Of a DNA stretch of 64,000 nucleotides, positions 24,897 to 33,818 are shown in pieces. Within the stretch, counting starts at the first letter, position 1. Each line of letters begins with the position of its first letter. The notes below the pieces were generated by a model. The model searched no databases and had not been told where the DNA came from. It worked only from the letters and a program-made list of their open reading frames with translations. Origin of the DNA: Thermoanaerobaculales bacterium (GTDB lineage: Bacteria > Acidobacteriota > Thermoanaerobaculia > Thermoanaerobaculales > Sulfomarinibacteraceae); NCBI GenBank assembly GCA_025456145.1, contig JALOLD010000006.1:1-64000 (forward strand), given 5' to 3'. Made by a program: the position numbers and the translations under genes.

Positions 24897-26096
24897 ATGA
24901 CCGAGAACAACGACAATCAGCAGAACCCGACCAACCGACGAGCGAAGCGGCGGCGCCGTCGTCCCCGCCGGAGGGCCGGACCGCGGGGTCCGGCGACCGC
25001 GGTCCAGGGCTATCTCTGGGTCCGGGACAAGGGCAGCGCGATCCTCGTCCGGCCCGAGAACGGCTTCGTCGCCTCGAAGTCGGACCCCCTCGTGGCGAAC
25101 GAGCTGGTCGAGGCGCTCCACCTCGAGAGCGGGCTGCTGATCGACGCCCAGGCGCAGGACGGCGACCGGCCAAGGGTCTCGCAGATCGATCTCATCGAGG
25201 GGATGCCGCCCGAGGAGTACCGGGCCAAGGCCCTCCCCTTCTCCGAGCTCGTCAGCATCGACCCCCTCGAGCGGTTCAACCTGGAGACCGAGCCGGATCT
25301 CGTCGAGCCGCGGGTCGCCGAGCTCATCGCCCCGCTCGGCAAGGGCCAGCGCTGCCTCATCGTGTCGCCGCCCAAGGCCGGTAAGACCACCCTGCTCCAG
25401 CAGATGGCGCACGCCATCGCGGTCAACCACCCGAACACGATCATCTTCGTGCTGCTCGTCGACGAGCGGCCCGAGGAGGTGACCGACTGGAAGCGGAGCA
25501 TCGCCCGCGGAGAGGTCTTCGCCTCGTCGTCGGACCAGAGCCTCGAGTCGCACATCCAGATCTCGGAGATGGTTTTCGAGCGCGCCCGCCGGCTCGTCGA
25601 GCTCGGTGAGGACGTGGTCATCTTCATGGACTCGCTGACCCGGATGTCGCGCGCCTACAACAACGCCCAGAAGGGTTCGGGCCGGATCATGTCGGGCGGT
25701 ATCGACGCCCGCACCATGGAGAAGCCGAGGCGGTTCTTCGGCTCGGCGCGCAACGTCGAGCACGGTGGCAGCCTGACCGTGGTCGCGACCTGCCTGGTCG
25801 ACACCGGCTCGCGGATGGACGAGGTCATCTTCCAGGAGTTCAAGGGTACCGGCAACATGGAGATCTTGCTCGACCGGAGGCTCTTCGAGAAGCGGATCTT
25901 CCCGACCATCAACATCCCCCAGTCGGGCACCCGGAAAGAGGAGAAGCTCTACCCCAGGGAGCACGTCGAGAAGCTCTACCTGATGCGCCGGGCCCTGTCG
26001 TCGCTGTCCCCCGAGGCCGCGATGGAGCTGCTGCTGCAGAAGGTAAGGGAGTTCTCGTCGAACGCCCTCTTCCTCGATTCGCTGCAGCTCAAATAG
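24897..26096 (+). CDS. rho: Transcription termination factor Rho
   Basis: Rho is the hexameric RNA helicase that ends transcription. The 399-aa protein has a highly basic N-terminal tail ([15 protein letters not shown]) instead of the helical RHO_N domain. The cold-shock-type primary RNA site follows (about residues 40-110), then the RecA-like motor. Motor motifs are Walker [19 protein letters not shown], the [16 protein letters not shown] segment, Walker [19 protein letters not shown], the Q-loop [12 protein letters not shown] and the R-loop [12 protein letters not shown]. The ATG at 24897 is preceded by GAGGGAAGG. Confidence 0.96.
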   Translation: MTENNDNQQNPTNRRAKRRRRRPRRRAGPRGPATAVQGYLWVRDKGSAILVRPENGFVASKSDPLVANELVEALHLESGLLIDAQAQDGDRPRVSQIDLIEGMPPEEYRAKALPFSELVSIDPLERFNLETEPDLVEPRVAELIAPLGKGQRCLIVSPPKAGKTTLLQQMAHAIAVNHPNTIIFVLLVDERPEEVTDWKRSIARGEVFASSSDQSLESHIQISEMVFERARRLVELGEDVVIFMDSLTRMSRAYNNAQKGSGRIMSGGIDARTMEKPRRFFGSARNVEHGGSLTVVATCLVDTGSRMDEVIFQEFKGTGNMEILLDRRLFEKRIFPTINIPQSGTRKEEKLYPREHVEKLYLMRRALSSLSPEAAMELLLQKVREFSSNALFLDSLQLK

Positions 26097-26099
26097 AGG

Positions 26100-26128
26100 T
26101 TGTGCAGAGAAGCCGTCTCAATCATAAT
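26100..26128 (+). promoter_or_regulatory. Putative promoter of mqnE, leaderless geometry
   Basis: TTGTGC (26100-26105), 17 bases, then CATAAT (26123-26128). The -10 ends 6 bases before the GTG at 26135. The promoter begins four bases after the rho stop codon. Confidence 0.55.
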
Positions 26129-26134
26129 GGCCCG

Positions 26135-27310
26135 GTGGCGCTCAACAACCCCACCGATCTGAGGCTTCGCGACCCGGGGCTGGCCCGGGTGGCCGAGATG
26201 GTGCTCGCCGGCGAGCGCCTCGACCGCGCCGAGGGCATCGCCCTCGCGACGACCGACGATCTGCTCGGCGTCGGCCGGCTCGCCAACCTGGTCCGCGAGC
26301 GGCTGCACGGCGACCGCACCTACTACAACGTCAACCGCCACCTCAACCCGACCAACGTCTGCGTCGCCTCCTGCAAGCTCTGCGCCTTCTACGTACCGTG
26401 GCGCGATCGCGAGAAGGGCTGGACCTACACGGTCGAGCAGGCGGTCGAGGTCGCCGCCCGCGACGTCGACGAGACGGTGTCGGAGCTGCACATCGTCGGC
26501 GGGCTCCACCCGACGCTCAGGGTCGAGTACTACGAGGAGCTGTTCCGCGCCTTAAAGACGCGCTTCCCCTGGATCCACCTCAAGGCGCTCACCATGGTCG
26601 AGCTCGACTTCATCGCCACCGCGTCGAGGATCGAGCTCGGCGAGCTCGTCGCACGGCTGCGCCGGGCCGGCCTCGACTCGTGCCCGGGGGGCGGCGCCGA
26701 GATCTTCGCCGAGCGGGTGCGCGCCCAGATCTGCGATCACAAGACCGACGGCCGGCGATGGCTCGACATCGCGCGGGCGGTTCATGCCGCCGGCCTCCAC
26801 TCGAACTGCACGATGCTCTACGGTCACGTCGAGACCCCGGAGGAGCGGGTCGACCACCTGCTCGCTCTGCGCGAGCTGCAGGACGAGACCGGCGGCTTCC
26901 AGTGCATGATCCCGCTTGCCTTCCACCCCGAGAACACCGAGCTCGACCACCTGCCGCCGACCGGCGGGCGGCTCGACCTGCAGACCATCGCGACCTCTCG
27001 CCTGATCCTCGACAACGTGCCCCATCTCAAGGCCTACTGGATCATGCTCGGCGAGAAGGTCGCCCAGATCGCGCTATCGTTCGGCGCCAACGACCTCGAC
27101 GGGACGGTGGTCGACGAGCGGATCACCCGGGCCGCCGGCGGCACCGCGGGGGTCGGGCTGCCGCGCCAGCGGCTCGAGCGGCTGATCCGCGAGGCCGGCC
27201 GGACGCCGGTGCTGCGCGACACCCTCTACCGGCCGCTCGATCCGCCGGTCGCCGGCGCCGGGACCTCGGTCGGGGTCGGCGGCGAGGCCTGCTCGGCCGC
27301 GGCCTCCTGA
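26135..27310 (+). CDS. mqnE: Aminodeoxyfutalosine synthase MqnE (radical SAM)
   Basis: MqnE joins an adenosyl radical to the enolpyruvyl product of MqnA in the futalosine route to menaquinone. The radical-SAM 4Fe-4S motif is CVASCKLCAFYVPWRD (C-x3-C-x2-C). It is preceded by YYNVNRHLNPTN and followed by ELHIVGGLHPTLRVEYYEEL, MVELDFIA and GLDSCPGGGAEIFAERVR, all typical of MqnE. The C-terminal RLILDNVPHLKAYWIMLG and DLDGTVVDERI also match. The GTG at 26135 is chosen because of the promoter spacing and homologue length (391 aa). An upstream GTG at 26102 would add 11 residues. The 3' end overlaps cvpA by 85 bases in antisense. Confidence 0.92.
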   Translation: MALNNPTDLRLRDPGLARVAEMVLAGERLDRAEGIALATTDDLLGVGRLANLVRERLHGDRTYYNVNRHLNPTNVCVASCKLCAFYVPWRDREKGWTYTVEQAVEVAARDVDETVSELHIVGGLHPTLRVEYYEELFRALKTRFPWIHLKALTMVELDFIATASRIELGELVARLRRAGLDSCPGGGAEIFAERVRAQICDHKTDGRRWLDIARAVHAAGLHSNCTMLYGHVETPEERVDHLLALRELQDETGGFQCMIPLAFHPENTELDHLPPTGGRLDLQTIATSRLILDNVPHLKAYWIMLGEKVAQIALSFGANDLDGTVVDERITRAAGGTAGVGLPRQRLERLIREAGRTPVLRDTLYRPLDPPVAGAGTSVGVGGEACSAAAS

Positions 27311-27777
27311 GACGCCTCCCGACCCGCGGGGGCGGCTCGACCGGCGATCCCGGTCAGCGCGTCGAGCAGGGCGGATCGCCCCTCGTAGGCGGCGAGGCCG
27401 GGCGACAGCCGCACCGCCCCGACCAGCAGCACGGCCAGCGTCACCGCGGCGACCGCGCCGGCCAGGATCATGCCCAGGCCGCGGTTGAGGCAGCCCAGCT
27501 TGAGGCCCTCGAGCGCGCGCTCGAGTCCCCAGCCGGCGACCAGGCAGAGCGGCGCCACGACGAGCGGCGGAATCAGCCAGGCGAGGAGAACGGCGAGCCA
27601 CGGCTGATGAACCCACTCGCCGAGAGCCGCCGCGATATCGGGGCCGATGACCACCGCCAGCCACACGCCGAGCGCCAGACCGCCGACGCCGAAGACGATC
27701 CGGACGACCCCCTTGAAGAAGCCGGCGAGGGCGATGCCGGCCCACAGGACGACCAGCGCCCAGTCGAGGAGGGTCAT
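27226..27777 (-). CDS. CvpA-family membrane protein
   Basis: The 183-aa protein has four hydrophobic helices. The CvpA/colicin V production signature is seen in TLLDWALVVLWAGIALAGFF and KGVVRIVFGVGGLALGVWLA. The C-terminal helix LGMILAGAVAAVTLAVLLVG is followed by a charged, then Pro/Ala-rich tail of about 40 residues. The tail is encoded opposite the end of mqnE and is probably disordered. CvpA-type proteins have roles in envelope homeostasis. The ATG overlaps the CBS-protein stop. Confidence 0.85.
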   Translation of the reverse strand: MTLLDWALVVLWAGIALAGFFKGVVRIVFGVGGLALGVWLAVVIGPDIAAALGEWVHQPWLAVLLAWLIPPLVVAPLCLVAGWGLERALEGLKLGCLNRGLGMILAGAVAAVTLAVLLVGAVRLSPGLAAYEGRSALLDALTGIAGRAAPAGREASQEAAAEQASPPTPTEVPAPATGGSSGR

Positions 27778-28184
27778 GCCAGGAGGCGAACCGTCAGCCG
27801 GAGAAAGTCCGCCTCGGTGACGATCCCGACCAACACCCCGTTGCCGTCGACGACCGGCAGACAGCCGTACTTGTTGTCGAGCAGGATGCGCGCCGCATCG
27901 GCGACGCTGGTCTCCGGGTCGATCGTGACCACGTCGCGGTGCATCGCCTCGGCCACCGGGATGCGGGTGAAGATCCGCCGCTGCTCGGTCGACCCGACCT
28001 CGGCGAAGATCGAGAACGAGGCCGCCAGGAGATCGCGATGGGTCACCAGACCGACCAGCCGGCCGTCCTGCACGACGGGGAGGTGGCGGACTCGACCCCG
28101 GTCCATACAGCTCTTGGCGTGGGCCAGGGTCTCGTCCTCGATCAGCGTGATGACCTCGGTCGACATGATTTCGGCGACCTTCAT
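27774..28184 (-). CDS. Tandem CBS-domain protein
   Basis: A 136-aa protein made only of two CBS motifs: MKVAEIMSTEVITLIEDETL to GLVTHRDLL, then VAEAMHRDVVTIDPETSVAD to GIVTEADFLRL. Such pairs form a Bateman module that binds adenine nucleotides and acts in trans or in a homodimer. An insertion of about 20 residues between them contains SFSIFAEVGSTEQRRIF. A TACACT box lies at 28220-28215 with a TGGAGG ribosome binding site behind it. The target is unknown. Confidence 0.92.
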   Translation of the reverse strand: MKVAEIMSTEVITLIEDETLAHAKSCMDRGRVRHLPVVQDGRLVGLVTHRDLLAASFSIFAEVGSTEQRRIFTRIPVAEAMHRDVVTIDPETSVADAARILLDNKYGCLPVVDGNGVLVGIVTEADFLRLTVRLLA

Positions 28185-28276
28185 CCGGGCTGGCACCGGG
28201 AACCTCCAGGTGCGAGTGTACAGCAGGCCGGGAAGGAACCCCCGGCTCCCACAGAGGGCTGCCGCTCTCCGTCGCC

Positions 28277-29014
28277 TCACATGTACAGACCACCCGACAC
28301 GTTGACCACCGTCCCGGTGATGTACGAGGCGCCCGGTCCCGCGAGGAAGGCCACGGCGTCGGCGACGTCGGTCGCCGTTCCGAGCCGGGGGATGGCGACG
28401 CTCTTCATCAGCGCCTCGCGCTGCTCGTCGGTGAGCGCGTCGGTCATCGCGGTCTGGATGTAGCCCGGAGCGACCGCGTTGACGGTCACGTTGCGCGGCC
28501 CGAGCTCCCGCGCCAGCGCCTTGGTGAAGCCGATGAGACCGGCCTTCGACGAGGCGTAGTTGGTCTGCCCGCCGTTGCCCATCAGCCCGACCACCGAGGC
28601 GATGTTGACGATCCGGCCGCTGCGCTGCCGCATCATGATCTTCGCCGCCGGCTGGGTGACCAGGAAGACCCCGTCGAGGTTGATCTTGAGCACGAGATCC
28701 CAGTCCTGGGGTTTCATCCGGACGAGCAGCTGGTCGCGGGTGATCCCGGCGTTGTTGACCAGGATGTCGAGCCGCCCGTGCGTGCCGTGGATCTCCTGGA
28801 TCGTCGCCGCGGCGACCTCGCCGTCGGTGACGTCGAGGGGCCGACCCTCGGCCGACCCGCCGGCGGCGGTGATCTCGGCGACGATCTCGGTGGTGTCGAG
28901 CAGGTCGGCGCACACGACGTGGGCCCCGCCGGCCGCGAGCCTGCGCGCGATCTCGGCGCCGATCCCCCGCGCACCACCAGTGATCACCGCGATCTGGCCG
29001 TCAAAATCGCCCAT
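28277..29014 (-). CDS. fabG: 3-oxoacyl-[ACP] reductase FabG
   Basis: FabG performs the NADPH-dependent keto reduction of each fatty-acid elongation cycle. The 245-aa SDR has the cofactor loop AVITGGARGIGAEIARRLAA, the NNAGITRDQLLVRM segment and catalytic Ser in NIASVVGLMGNGGQ. The YASSKAGLIGFTKALARELG motif carries Tyr and Lys, and the tail is ITGTVVNVSGGLYM. The ATG at 29014 has a perfect AGGAGG six bases upstream. It is the last gene of the fab operon; acpP and fabF, which often follow, are not here. Confidence 0.93.
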   Translation of the reverse strand: MGDFDGQIAVITGGARGIGAEIARRLAAGGAHVVCADLLDTTEIVAEITAAGGSAEGRPLDVTDGEVAAATIQEIHGTHGRLDILVNNAGITRDQLLVRMKPQDWDLVLKINLDGVFLVTQPAAKIMMRQRSGRIVNIASVVGLMGNGGQTNYASSKAGLIGFTKALARELGPRNVTVNAVAPGYIQTAMTDALTDEQREALMKSVAIPRLGTATDVADAVAFLAGPGASYITGTVVNVSGGLYM

Positions 29015-29065
29015 CACAACCCTCCTGCCCTGTTCGATCTGCCGTTCTTCCGACAGAATCGGATC

Positions 29066-30007
29066 TCAGCCCACTAAATCCGAGATCGCCCTTTCGATCT
29101 CGGCGACGGTGCCGGCCTGGTAGCAGGTCGCGTCCCGGTCGATCCGCCTGACGAGCCCGCTCAGCACGGCGCCGCAGCCGACCTCGACGAAGACGTCGAA
29201 GCCGTCCGCACGCATCCTCTCGACGGTCTGGGTCCACAAGACCGGAGCGTCGACCTGTCGGATCAGCCCGTCCCGGACCTCGTCGGACCGGCGCACCGGC
29301 TCGGCGTCGACGTTGCGGTATACGGGCACCTCGAGATCGCCCAGGTCGAGACCGGCGAGGATCGGCTCGAGACCGGCGCGAGCCGGCGCCATCAAAGGAG
29401 AGTGGAAGGGCGCCGACACCGGCAGAGGCAGCGCCCGCTTGGCGCCGCGTTCCTTTGCGGCGGTCACCGTGGAGGAGACGGCGCCGGCGGTTCCGGCGAT
29501 CACCACCTGACCTGGTGAGTTGAAGTTGGCGGCGACGACGATCTCGCCCGAGGCCGCGGAGACCTCGGCGCAGAGCTCGACGACGACCTGGTTGGCGAGC
29601 CCGAGAAGCGCCGCCATCGCGCCCTCGCCGACCGGGACCGCCGCCTGCATCAACCGGCCGCGCTCGCGGACCGTCCGCGCCGCGTCGACCGGGTCGAGCC
29701 CTCCCGCGGCGACCACCGCCGAGTACTCGCCGAGGCTGTGACCGGCGACCGCCTCGACCCTCAACCCGCCGTCGGTGAGCACCCGCCAGGCCGCCACCGA
29801 GTGGGCGAGCAGCGCCGGTTGGGTGTTGGTGGTCAGCCGGAGCTCGTCCTCGGGGCCGCTCCAGCAGAGCTCGGACAGCTTGAAGCCGAGACCCCGGTCG
29901 AGCTCGGCGAAGACCGCCGCGGCGGCCGGCCAGCGCTCGGCGAGATCGCGGCCCATGCCCACCGCCTGGCTGCCCTGCCCGGGAAACAACGCTGCGATCC
30001 GCCCCAT
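29066..30007 (-). CDS. fabD: Malonyl-CoA:ACP transacylase FabD
   Basis: FabD moves malonyl from CoA to acyl carrier protein. The 313-aa sequence begins IAALFPGQGSQAVGMGRDLA. The nucleophilic Ser is in VAGHSLGEYSAVVAAG, followed by RGRLMQ (substrate Arg), and the catalytic His is in LPVSAPFHSPLM. The C-terminal FVEVGCGAVLSGLVRRID is the usual GxGxxLxGL-type end. The ATG at 30007 is preceded by GAGGAGG. Confidence 0.95.
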   Translation of the reverse strand: MGRIAALFPGQGSQAVGMGRDLAERWPAAAAVFAELDRGLGFKLSELCWSGPEDELRLTTNTQPALLAHSVAAWRVLTDGGLRVEAVAGHSLGEYSAVVAAGGLDPVDAARTVRERGRLMQAAVPVGEGAMAALLGLANQVVVELCAEVSAASGEIVVAANFNSPGQVVIAGTAGAVSSTVTAAKERGAKRALPLPVSAPFHSPLMAPARAGLEPILAGLDLGDLEVPVYRNVDAEPVRRSDEVRDGLIRQVDAPVLWTQTVERMRADGFDVFVEVGCGAVLSGLVRRIDRDATCYQAGTVAEIERAISDLVG

Positions 30008-30036
30008 GCCGCCTCCTCGCCCGTGTCCAGCGTCGG

Positions 30037-31035
30037 TCAGAACCGGATCAACGACGACGCCCAGGTCAGGCCCCCGCCGAAGGCCGAGGCGAGAACCAGG
30101 CTCCCGGGCCCCAGCCGACCCTCGTCGCGGGCCTGGGTCATGGCGACCGGAATCGACGCCGCCGAGGTGTTGCCGACCCGGTCGACGTTGACGAAGACCT
30201 GGTCGTCGGTCAGCTCGAGCCGCTTGCCCACCGCCTGGATGATCCGCAGGTTCGCCTGATGGGGGATGAACAGGTCGAGGTCGGCGGCGGCGATTCCCGC
30301 CGCCTCCATGACCTCGAGGCTGATCTCGGTCAGCGACCTGACCGCCACCTTGAAGGTCTCGTTGCCGCGCATCTTGATGAACGGCAGACCGGCCTCGATC
30401 GACGCGAGGCTGCTCGGCGGGTAGCGACACCCCCCTCCGGGCATCGAGATGAGGTCTGCGTAGCTGCCGTCGGTTCGCCAGCGGATCTGGAGAATGCCCT
30501 CGCCGGGCGCTCCCGGTCGGAGCACCGCCGCGCCGGCGCCGTCGCCGAACAGCACGCAGGTCGTGCGGTCGGTCCAGTCGAGGTAGCGGGTCAGGCACTC
30601 GGCGCCGATGACCAGCACCGTCTTCGCCTCGCCGGTCGCGATGAACTGGCGGCCGACGTTGAGGGAGTAGGTGAAGCCCGAGCAGGCGGCGGAGACGTCG
30701 AAGCAGGCCGCGTTGACCACGCCGAGGGCCGGCTGGACGATTGCCGCGGTGGCCGGGATCGGCTGCTCGACCGTCGCGGTGGCGAGGATCAGCAGGTCGA
30801 CCTCTCGAGGGTCGACGCCGGCGTCGGCGAGGGCCGCTCGACCGGCTCGGGTCACCAGATCGACCAGGGCCTCGCCCTCGGCGACGACCCGCCGCTCCCG
30901 GATCCCGGTGCGGGTCCGAATCCACTCGTCGCTGGTGTCGACCATCGCCTCGAGATCGCGGTTGGTCAGCACCCGCTCCGGGAGATAGGCCCCGAGGCCG
31001 ACGATCTTGGCGGTGGTCCGGAAGCTGTCGTGCAT
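30037..31035 (-). CDS. fabH: 3-oxoacyl-[ACP] synthase III FabH
   Basis: FabH starts fatty-acid synthesis by condensing acyl-CoA with malonyl-ACP. The 332-aa protein has the initial segment KIVGLGAYLPERVLTN, SDEWIRTRTGIRERR and the active-site Cys in DVSAACSGFTYSLNVG. The catalytic His is in LFIPHQANLRIIQ and the Asn in NVDRVGNTSAASIP. The tail GLTWASSLIRF is standard. It lies one base from the end of plsX. Confidence 0.96.
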   Translation of the reverse strand: MHDSFRTTAKIVGLGAYLPERVLTNRDLEAMVDTSDEWIRTRTGIRERRVVAEGEALVDLVTRAGRAALADAGVDPREVDLLILATATVEQPIPATAAIVQPALGVVNAACFDVSAACSGFTYSLNVGRQFIATGEAKTVLVIGAECLTRYLDWTDRTTCVLFGDGAGAAVLRPGAPGEGILQIRWRTDGSYADLISMPGGGCRYPPSSLASIEAGLPFIKMRGNETFKVAVRSLTEISLEVMEAAGIAAADLDLFIPHQANLRIIQAVGKRLELTDDQVFVNVDRVGNTSAASIPVAMTQARDEGRLGPGSLVLASAFGGGLTWASSLIRF

Positions 31036-31036
31036 C

Positions 31037-32065
31037 TCAGACCTGCTGGGGCTCGCCGCGTACCGCCAGGACCTCGAGGATCTTGTCGCCGATCTGCCGG
31101 ATCACCCCGCTCGAGGCGTAGGAGTCGGCGAAGCGGATGGCGTTGCGGATCGCCTTGGCCGACGACCGGCCGTGACCGATCAGGCAGGCGCCGTTGACGC
31201 CGAGCAGCGGCGCGCCGCCGTGCTCGGAGTAGTCGACCTTTCGCTTGACGTTGCGGAAGGCGCCCTTGGCGAGAACCAGGCCGGCGCCGTACAGCGGCGA
31301 CTGCCGGGCCTCCTCCTTGAGCATCCCGACCACCATCTCCCCGAGACCTTCGGCGACCTTGAGGACGACGTTTCCGGTGAAGCCGTCGCACACCACGACG
31401 TCGACCTCGCCGAGAAAGACGTCCCGGCCTTCGACGTTGCCGACGAAGTTGATCCCCGCGTTCTTGAGGACCTGGTACTGCTGCCGGACCCGGGGGCCTC
31501 CCTTGCTCTCCTCCTCACCCACCGACATCAGCCCGACCCTCGGGTTGTCGACCCCGAGCACGGCCGAGGCGTAGAACGAGCCCATCACGGCGAACTGGAC
31601 GAGCTGATGGGGCTTGACCTCGACGTTGGCGCCGACGTCGAGGACCAGCGTGTGGCCGTCCCTCTTGGGCAGGATGGCGGCCAGGGCGGGCCGGTCGACC
31701 CCGTCGATCATGCCCAGGCTCGACTTGGCCGCGACCCAGGCGGCGCCGGTGTTGCCGGCGGTCACCATCGCCGAGGCGGCGCCCCGGCGAACCAGATCGG
31801 CGCACACCGACAGCGACGAGTTTCGCTTGCCGCGGAGCACCGCCAGCGGCGGGTCGTGCATGTCGACGACATCGGCGGCGTCGACCAGATCGAGATCGCT
31901 CGGAATCTGCCGGAACCGCCCGAGCTCACGCCGAACCCGGCGGATCGGACCGACCAGCAGCACCGGGAGCCCGAAGTCGGCGACCGCGTCGACGGCCCCC
32001 TGGAGTCGAACCTGCGGCGGTCCGTCGCCGCCCATGACATCGAGCGCGATGGCCCGCTCCGCCAT
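31037..32065 (-). CDS. plsX: Phosphate acyltransferase PlsX
   Basis: PlsX makes acyl-phosphate from acyl-ACP for PlsY-dependent phospholipid synthesis. The 342-aa protein opens AIALDVMGGDGPP, and contains ASAMVTAGNTGAAWVAAKSS, VLDVGANVEVKP, GLMSVGEEESKG and VVCDGFTGNVVLKVAEGLGE. The gene set rpmF-plsX-fabH-fabD-fabG is the widespread lipid operon. Confidence 0.96.
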   Translation of the reverse strand: MAERAIALDVMGGDGPPQVRLQGAVDAVADFGLPVLLVGPIRRVRRELGRFRQIPSDLDLVDAADVVDMHDPPLAVLRGKRNSSLSVCADLVRRGAASAMVTAGNTGAAWVAAKSSLGMIDGVDRPALAAILPKRDGHTLVLDVGANVEVKPHQLVQFAVMGSFYASAVLGVDNPRVGLMSVGEEESKGGPRVRQQYQVLKNAGINFVGNVEGRDVFLGEVDVVVCDGFTGNVVLKVAEGLGEMVVGMLKEEARQSPLYGAGLVLAKGAFRNVKRKVDYSEHGGAPLLGVNGACLIGHGRSSAKAIRNAIRFADSYASSGVIRQIGDKILEVLAVRGEPQQV

Positions 32066-32116
32066 CGGTCACGATCTCCGGCTCGACAAGGCTCGGCTCA
32101 AGATCGCCGGACCGGG

Positions 32117-32302
32117 TCAGTCCAAGTCCTCGACTTCGACGACCTCGCGCCCCTTGTAGCTGCCGCAGTGCGGGCAGACCTGGTGCGGAGGCTTGGGCTC
32201 GAAGCACGAGGTGCACAGGCTCCAGCCGGGCGGAACGAGCCGATCGTGAGCGCGCCGGGTGTCGCGACGCGTTCTCGTGTGTCGACGTTTGGGGTTTGCC
32301 AT
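32117..32302 (-). CDS. rpmF: 50S ribosomal protein L32
   Basis: A 61-aa protein with the L32 start ANPKRRHTRTRRDTRRAHD. A four-Cys zinc site is formed by LCTSCFEPKPPHQVCPHCG, followed by SYKGREVVEVEDLD. It lies between yceD and plsX as in most bacteria. Confidence 0.96.
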   Translation of the reverse strand: MANPKRRHTRTRRDTRRAHDRLVPPGWSLCTSCFEPKPPHQVCPHCGSYKGREVVEVEDLD

Positions 32303-32336
32303 CTGAGATCTCCGTTTCGTCTTCTTCTCGACCGGT

Positions 32337-32867
32337 TCAGTCCACCGGGCTCCCACCCGCGAGGTCCCTCAGGGACTCCCACCTCGGGTCGGTCTCCGGC
32401 TCGCACCGACAGGCGCCATCGGTGTTGCGGTTGCCGCCGCATCGGGGACACAGACCGGCGCAGTCTTCCGAGCACACAACGCGGATCGGCAGCTCGAGCT
32501 CGACCTGCTCCACCGCGAGCTCCGTCACATCAAGCTCCGGCGCCTCGAGGACCACGAGGTCGAGGTCGGCCTCGTCGAGGGCGATCTCCGGGTCGAGGGG
32601 CGTCGCAGCGGCGAGAACCGCCTCGAAGTCGAAGGTCGTGTCCATCGACCAGTCGACCGGCTCGAGGCAGCGGCCGCAGCTCAGCCGGCCGGTCGCGGTC
32701 GCCCTGCCGCCGACCAGGAAGTGGTCGCCGAGCGGGCGCACGGTTCCCTCGAGACGAACCGATATCGGCCCGGCGACGCGGCCGGGATCGAGCAGCTCGG
32801 CGCTGAGCTCGACGGTCTCGGCGAAGCTCTCGGGCTCGTTCAAGATCTGTGACAGGTCGATCTTCAC
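32337..32867 (-). CDS. YceD/DUF177 family protein
   Basis: A 176-aa protein of the DUF177 family, linked to 23S rRNA accumulation and always next to rpmF. The family core is GTVRPLGDHFLVGGRATATG, then LSCGRCLEPVDW. The Cys-rich end is VCSEDCAGLCPRCGGNRNTD. Here the C-terminus has three extra Cys pairs that should bind zinc. The GTG at 32867 is chosen for its GAGAGG ribosome binding site; the frame is open for 12 more codons upstream. Confidence 0.88.
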   Translation of the reverse strand: MKIDLSQILNEPESFAETVELSAELLDPGRVAGPISVRLEGTVRPLGDHFLVGGRATATGRLSCGRCLEPVDWSMDTTFDFEAVLAAATPLDPEIALDEADLDLVVLEAPELDVTELAVEQVELELPIRVVCSEDCAGLCPRCGGNRNTDGACRCEPETDPRWESLRDLAGGSPVD

Positions 32868-32893
32868 GCACACCTCTCCCCACAGGGGGCGAG

Positions 32894-32902
32894 AGTATAG
32901 CA
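32894..32902 (-). promoter_or_regulatory. Extended -10 promoter of the yceD-rpmF-plsX-fab operon
   Basis: TGCTATACT on the reverse strand (32902-32894) is an extended -10 with hexamer TATACT. A weak -35 TAGCCA lies 17 bases upstream. The expected start is about 20 bases before yceD. Confidence 0.65.
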
Positions 32903-32942
32903 CTCGGGGCGTCGACTGGCTACCGAGGCCTCCCCGGACCGA

Positions 32943-33818
32943 TCACCCCGGCTCGACGACCGGATCTCCCTCCGACAGCGTCGCGGCGAGCACGATGATC
33001 CCGGTGCCGAGGGCGGCGATCGCACCGACACTCCAGAGCGCGCCGCCGATCACCGGTACGAACCGGACCACCAGCAGGACGAGGACGCCGGCGAAGACCT
33101 CGACGGTCAGGGGCAGGGGCCGGCGGCCGAGGCGGGCGAGCAGCCGGCCGGCGAGCCAGCCCCCGATCACCGTCAGACCGACCGCCCGCAACGCGAAGAA
33201 GACCACCGTCAGCGCCGCCGCCGCGGGGACGCCGACCCTCGGACCGAGCCCGAGCACCGCGACGATCGCGGCGAAGAAGGTGACGGCGGCGGCAACGCCG
33301 AGGGCCAGCACCCGCAGACCGAGCTGCGGCAGCATCCAGACTCCGTAGCGCAGCCGGGTCGAAAGCCCGAAGGCGAGCGCCGTGGTGATCAGCAGCCACC
33401 CGCCCGAGGTCAGGAGGCGGACCGCGAGATCGACCTGGAGCGACGAGCCGTCCGAGGGGTGGAGGACGACGCTCGACAGCGAGGAGAAGGACAGCGTCCG
33501 TCCTTCGACCGACGCGCCGGGCGCCGCGTCGACCCGGCCGAAGATCGCCAGCACATGCCGTCCGACCCGCGCCCGGTCGTCGAGCTTGAGGTCGCCGCCG
33601 ACGACCACCACATCGCCGTCGACGTCGGCCATCGGCCCGAGGTGGACATCGGCCTCGATGGCCAGCACGTCGCCGGTCACCGGCTCGTTGACGACGATGT
33701 CGCTGAACACCGTGGTCCGGGTGGCCGGAGCCGCGGCCGCCTGGCCCGTCGCGAGGAGAAGCGAGAGGGCGACCGCCGCGGTCAGCCGTCTCGGCGCCAC
33801 GGGGAGACCTGTCGCCAT
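32943..33818 (-). CDS. Membrane protein with an exported beta-solenoid-like segment
   Basis: A 291-aa protein with a signal peptide (about residues 8-30, ending GQAAAA). An exported segment (about 35-105) follows with bactofilin-like short beta repeats (SDIVVNEPVTGDVLAIEADV, GDVVVVGGDLKLDDRARVG). Then come four or five transmembrane helices, with GGWLAGRLLARLGRRPLPLT between two of them. I do not know a specific family. It overlaps the 3' end of the anti-sigma gene by 37 bases, so it may be the effector of that sigma regulon or an envelope-stress component. Confidence 0.7.
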   Translation of the reverse strand: MATGLPVAPRRLTAAVALSLLLATGQAAAAPATRTTVFSDIVVNEPVTGDVLAIEADVHLGPMADVDGDVVVVGGDLKLDDRARVGRHVLAIFGRVDAAPGASVEGRTLSFSSLSSVVLHPSDGSSLQVDLAVRLLTSGGWLLITTALAFGLSTRLRYGVWMLPQLGLRVLALGVAAAVTFFAAIVAVLGLGPRVGVPAAAALTVVFFALRAVGLTVIGGWLAGRLLARLGRRPLPLTVEVFAGVLVLLVVRFVPVIGGALWSVGAIAALGTGIIVLAATLSEGDPVVEPG

